Shown: one piece after another, positions 60,857-64,000 of the stretch | Layout of the letters: every line of letters starts with the position of its first letter | Position numbering within the stretch: position 1 is the stretch's first letter | DNA from: Akkermansiaceae bacterium UBA1315 | GTDB lineage: Bacteria; Verrucomicrobiota; Verrucomicrobiia; Verrucomicrobiales; Akkermansiaceae | DNA: 64,000 nucleotides | Assembly (NCBI GenBank): GCA_002307065.1 | Contig: DBTN01000006.1 | Coordinates: 13,231 to 77,230 of the forward strand | Reading direction: 5' to 3' | Position numbers and translations under genes: made by a program | Notes under the pieces: generated by a model | What the model saw: only the letters and a program-made list of their open reading frames with translations | Told to the model about the DNA's origin: nothing | Databases searched by the model: none

Positions 60857-60929
60857 TACGAGGACTGGGACTCGAACCCAGGACCAATTAGTTAAAAGCC
60901 AACTGCTCTACCAACTGAGCTATCCTCGC
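60857..60929 (-). tRNA. tRNA-Lys (anticodon TTT)
   Basis: A 73-nt tRNA on the minus strand. The 5' end is GCGAGGATAGCTCAGTTGG; the anticodon loop CTTTTAA centres on TTT. The T arm reads CTGGGTTCGAGTCCCAG. The acceptor stem GCGAGGA pairs with TCCTCGT (a G-U at the first pair), and the discriminator is A. The 3' CCA is not encoded, so it must be added after transcription. Confidence 0.95.
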
Positions 60930-60992
60930 TTTGTGTTTCCCGCAGGCGGGGCGGCAGAGATAGGAGCCACCTCGCGACCATGCAAGCTGATT

Positions 60993-61682
60993 TTAACAAA
61001 AATTTTCAATTATCCATTTTTCAAAGTCCGCCAGACCGGTTTTCGGACGCTCCAAAATGAAGACGGGAACGCCTGCAGCCTTTGCTGCTGCTTGATCGGC
61101 AGCCTCACTGTCGCCCACCAAACAGGAATTCTCCGGCAGCACCGAAAAATCCTCCAACGCCACCTTCAAGATCGCAGGCGACGGTTTCCGCGCACCGACA
61201 TCTGCAGAAGTGATCACACGATCAAAATACTCCGATAAATCGAGCTCTCTCAAAATTTGATGCAGCCGCCGATCGAAATTGGAAACAACCGCCAGCTTCG
61301 TCCCTGAAGATCGCATCCGCTCCAGCACCTCGACGGCCTCCGGAAAAACCGACCACGCCGCGCCAGACGCATAATAACGGAACAGTTCTTCAAAACAGCG
61401 ACCGAAAGATGCCACGCGCGTATCGATCCCCGCCGCCCGGCCCGTTCTTTCGACCAATTCCCGCCACCACGCTTTTTCCGCAAGATCCCCTTGGGCCGGA
61501 TCAGTGAAACTCGGCTCCGGCAAATCGATGAACATCGTTTGAAAATTTCGCCGTATTTTTCCCGGATCGACTTCCCAGCCAAAATCGGAAAAATGCCGGT
61601 GATACGTGGTTTCGACCGGTTCCGCCGGTTCAATCAGCGTCCCAGCAGCGTCGAATAGGATCAGTTGAGGAAAACCGGTCAT
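60993..61682 (-). CDS. HAD-superfamily hydrolase
   Basis: A 229-residue HAD protein with an alpha-helical cap. Motif I is ILFDAAGTLIEP: the nucleophile Asp is present but the usual second Asp (DxD) is Ala. Motif II is LAVVSNFDRR, motif III the Lys in GARKPSP, and motif IV LVGDSEAADQAAAKAAG. The DxAGT variant resembles the HDHD3/DREG-2-like subgroup. The missing acid/base Asp may limit phosphatase activity. The substrate is unknown. It is monocistronic by spacing. Confidence 0.82.
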   Translation of the reverse strand: MTGFPQLILFDAAGTLIEPAEPVETTYHRHFSDFGWEVDPGKIRRNFQTMFIDLPEPSFTDPAQGDLAEKAWWRELVERTGRAAGIDTRVASFGRCFEELFRYYASGAAWSVFPEAVEVLERMRSSGTKLAVVSNFDRRLHQILRELDLSEYFDRVITSADVGARKPSPAILKVALEDFSVLPENSCLVGDSEAADQAAAKAAGVPVFILERPKTGLADFEKWIIENFC

Positions 61683-61821
61683 CGCCCGCCAAAATCCCCT
61701 CAGCCCGGTGATTCCGCAAGGTTTTCCTAGGCCGGACCGCCCGTGGCGCGGCCAGTTTCGTCTTGCATGTCAACTTTTCCCGTTTTAGAAGCTCTGCCGC
61801 ACAGCTTCTGACGAAAGAAAG

Positions 61822-61846
61822 GAGTGGGTCTCGCACCCACTCTTTT
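61822..61846 (+). terminator. terminator-like hairpin in the nusA leader
   Basis: A perfect 8-bp stem (GAGTGGGT / ACCCACTC, 61822-61829 and 61835-61842) with a 5-base loop is followed by TTTT. It lies 44 bases before nusA. It could end a short leader transcript or act as an attenuator. Confidence 0.55.
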
Positions 61847-61890
61847 GCGTCCCCAGATGCTACCAGCGCCGATCGCTTACACCGCCAGCT

Positions 61891-63156
61891 ATGACCAACG
61901 ACATCGTCGCCCTCATTGAGTATTACGAAAAGGAAAAAGGTATCGACCGTGCCAAGGTCGTCGCCGCGCTCGAATTTGCCTTTATTTCCGCTTATCGCAA
62001 GATGGTTCCGGGTGCCGAAGCGATCGAAACGCTGCGTGCGGATGTCAATCCACGCAAGGGAGAAACCCGTATTTTCGCTTCTCTGACCATCGTTGCAGAC
62101 GCCGATCACGCTGATAAATTCAACGAAGTCCCCTTTTCCATCGCGGTTAAAAAGAATCCGAGTGCGCAGGTCGGCGAAATTCTCGAATTCAACGTCACCC
62201 CGAAAGATTTCGGCCGCATCGCGGTGCAAACGGCCAAACAGACGATGATGCAGCGCCTTCGCCAAGCGGAGAAGGAAATGATCTACGAAGAATTCAAAGA
62301 TCGCGCCGGCGACATCGTTTCCGGCACCGTTCGCCGCTTCGAGCGCAACGACGTAATGATCGACCTCGGAAAATTCGAAGGCATCATGCCCAACCGGGAA
62401 CGCGTTCAGGGCGAAGATTACAACATCGGCGACCGGATTCGCGCCTATGTCCTGGCCGTTGAAAACGAAGGCCGTGGACCAGAAATCATCCTTTCCCGCA
62501 GCCACCCGAATTTCGTCCGTCGTCTTTTCGAAGCAGAAGTGAACGAAATTTCCGACCGCACCGTGGAAATCCGCGGCATCGCTCGCGAAGCTGGCTTCCG
62601 CACCAAGGTCGCCGTCTGGAGCACCGACCCGAAAGTCGATCCGGTCGGCGCATGCGTCGGCATGCGCGGCGCCCGCGTCAAAAACATCGTTCGCGAGCTC
62701 AACAACGAAAAAGTCGACATCATCCGCTGGAGCGAAGATCCAAAGGAATTTGTCCGCGAAGCTCTCAAACCCGCCGAACTCCGCTCAATCACCGTTGACG
62801 AAGCGACCCACACGGTTCATGTTACCGTCGACGAAATTGATCTCAGCAAAGCCATCGGTCGCAAGGGTCAAAACGCCCGGCTTTCCTCCCGCCTCATGGG
62901 CTGGGACGTTCAAGTCCGCCGCGATGAATCCAAAGAAGAACAATTTAAGGAGAAGATCGGCGGCGCCGCTCACACTCTCGGCGAACAACTCGGCATCACC
63001 GACGAACTCGCCGAAAAATTGACGTTCGCCGGCGGCTTCAACCCAGAGTTGATCGTCGACATGCCCGCAGACTATATCGCGGCCGCCCTTGCGATCGACG
63101 AGGAACAAGCCGAAGCCATCCTGGTTCGTGCCCGCGCTCTCGTCGGTGCCAACTAA
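61891..63156 (+). CDS. nusA: transcription termination/antitermination factor NusA
   Basis: A 421-residue RNA polymerase accessory factor that controls pausing, termination and antitermination. The N-terminal RNAP-binding domain (MTNDIVALIEYYEKEKGIDRA) is followed by the S1 domain (GDIVSGTVRRFERNDVMIDLG) and two KH domains (VDPVGACVGMRGARVKNIV and IDLSKAIGRKGQNARLSSRL), then a C-terminal helix-hairpin-helix-like extension. The length is typical outside gammaproteobacteria. It precedes infB, as in most bacteria; rimP is missing upstream. A terminator-like hairpin in its leader suggests control by attenuation, which would fit known nusA autoregulation. Confidence 0.95.
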   Translation: MTNDIVALIEYYEKEKGIDRAKVVAALEFAFISAYRKMVPGAEAIETLRADVNPRKGETRIFASLTIVADADHADKFNEVPFSIAVKKNPSAQVGEILEFNVTPKDFGRIAVQTAKQTMMQRLRQAEKEMIYEEFKDRAGDIVSGTVRRFERNDVMIDLGKFEGIMPNRERVQGEDYNIGDRIRAYVLAVENEGRGPEIILSRSHPNFVRRLFEAEVNEISDRTVEIRGIAREAGFRTKVAVWSTDPKVDPVGACVGMRGARVKNIVRELNNEKVDIIRWSEDPKEFVREALKPAELRSITVDEATHTVHVTVDEIDLSKAIGRKGQNARLSSRLMGWDVQVRRDESKEEQFKEKIGGAAHTLGEQLGITDELAEKLTFAGGFNPELIVDMPADYIAAALAIDEEQAEAILVRARALVGAN

Positions 63157-63209
63157 TTTAAACGAAACCTTTTCTCATTCAGACTCCACCAACCCCGCAG
63201 ATCAGCCGG

Positions 63210-64000
63210 ATGCCTCAAAATAGCGACAGTTCACCCGAGAAGCCTAAGGTTCTTGACCTTCTCGACACGACCCAAAAGCCTTCACGCCGGGCACGTCAGC
63301 GTCAGGAAGCAGAGGTTCCACCTCCGCAGGTCAGCATCATCGATGCCGCGAAACGCGATGCATTGGATCTTTTCGCGGATGATAAAAAGGCGAAGGCACG
63401 GAAACCCAATAAATCCGGCAAATCCGTTCTGCCTAGTATCTCGAAAATCCTCGACGAGGACGCGATCGCCGCAGCTCCTCCGAAGGCACCGGAACCGGTC
63501 CCGACTGCTTCCGATGAACCAACCGAGTCCCAACCGGTTGAGCACGATCTTCTTCCTGACGACCCCAAACTGATCGTCATCAAACCGCCGATTTTGGTTC
63601 CCGATCTGGCGGCACGCCTGGGTCTGAAGCCGTTCAACATCATGGCGGATCTGATCAAGCTCGGCGTCTTCCCGGCTCCGAACCAACCGCTTGAACCGGA
63701 CATCGCCGCGAAAGTTTGTGAAATTCACGGTTTCGTCTTCGAACGCGAAAAACGCGACAAGGACAAGGGCTTCCACAAAGAAGTCGAAGTCATCAAAGAA
63801 CCGGAAGCTCCCGCTGTCGAACCTGAAGAACTTCTCAAATTCCGCCCACCGATCATCACGATCATGGGCCACGTCGACCACGGCAAAACCTCGCTGCTCG
63901 ATTTCCTCCGCAAAACCCGCATCACCGCGGGTGAAGCAGGCGGCATCACCCAGCACATCGGTGCTTATCAGGTCAAACACAACGACCAGCTCATCACCTT
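63210..64000 (+). CDS. infB: translation initiation factor IF-2 (5' part, runs off the window)
   Basis: The gene starts at the ATG at 63210, 53 bases after nusA, and continues beyond the right edge; 263 codons are visible. An N-terminal Lys/Glu/Pro-rich extension is followed by the IF2_N-like segment ([23 protein letters not shown]) and then the G domain with the P-loop [14 protein letters not shown] and the start of switch I ([14 protein letters not shown]). IF-2 is the GTPase that places initiator tRNA on the ribosome. Confidence 0.95.
   Translation, partial: MPQNSDSSPEKPKVLDLLDTTQKPSRRARQRQEAEVPPPQVSIIDAAKRDALDLFADDKKAKARKPNKSGKSVLPSISKILDEDAIAAAPPKAPEPVPTASDEPTESQPVEHDLLPDDPKLIVIKPPILVPDLAARLGLKPFNIMADLIKLGVFPAPNQPLEPDIAAKVCEIHGFVFEREKRDKDKGFHKEVEVIKEPEAPAVEPEELLKFRPPIITIMGHVDHGKTSLLDFLRKTRITAGEAGGITQHIGAYQVKHNDQLIT

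Noticed and set aside
1..64000. CRISPR array or insertion-sequence ends
   Set aside because: No regularly spaced repeat array and no paired short terminal inverted repeats were seen anywhere in the window.

Overview
The window looks like chromosomal DNA of a Verrucomicrobiota bacterium, probably class Verrucomicrobiae. The markers are three prepilin-like proteins of the Verru_Chthon cassette type, a fused PVC-type CxxCH cytochrome/dehydrogenase, an alternative complex III (ACIII) respiratory operon, paired verrucomicrobial repeat proteins, and a lexA gene preceded by a TGTTC-N4-GAACA box, the motif reported for Verrucomicrobia LexA. GC content is roughly 56-57%. Taxonomy is inferred from gene content only.

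Layout. Positions 1-9.2 kb hold a tightly packed, rightward set of small genes around a MuA-like DDE transposase and a MuB-like AAA ATPase. A GemA/gp16-like gene is the last of them. This is the replication/transposition half of a Mu-like element. No capsid, tail or lysis genes follow; the block stops next to lexA (9.5-10.1 kb). From 10.3 to 28.3 kb lie housekeeping and envelope genes: a zinc-ribbon membrane protein, a rhodanese/DUF1573/anti-sigma/ECF sigma cluster, the 1070-aa PVC cytochrome, an Lrp regulator, 6-phosphofructokinase, a D,D-carboxypeptidase, a DUF456 protein, the RNase P RNA gene, the prepilin cassette, galE, a secreted Tyr/Arg/Asn-rich lipoprotein, a rhomboid protease and an isolated nuoB-nuoC pair. 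Then come gluQ (plus strand), gntK and a DUF3820 gene.

From 47.5 down to 30.1 kb on the minus strand runs one long respiratory operon: actA-B-C-D-E-F, a cytochrome c, a CcoN-like protein, CcoO, a second cytochrome c, coxA, coxC, coxD-type subunit IV, two tiny membrane proteins and coxB. Electrons would go from quinol through ACIII and the cytochromes c to the aa3-type oxidase. Two features stand out. The CcoN-like protein keeps the fold but has lost the CuB and high-spin haem ligands and one low-spin ligand. CoxC carries an extra soluble stretch of about 330 residues. CRP-like palindromes (TGTGA-N6-TCACA) sit upstream of both actA and nuoB, suggesting shared control of two respiratory loci.

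From 48.1 to 54.8 kb lies a complete Wadjet (JetABCD) anti-plasmid SMC system with overlapping genes. It is followed by a glutaminyl cyclase lipoprotein, xseA, a decayed PEP-hydrolase-like pseudogene, two translationally coupled repeat proteins, tRNA-Lys(TTT), a HAD hydrolase, and nusA followed by the start of infB at the right edge. A terminator-like hairpin lies in the nusA leader.

The clearest candidates for something undescribed are the ligand-less CcoN-like subunit and the enlarged CoxC within the ACIII-oxidase operon. I cannot search databases, so novelty is not claimed as fact.
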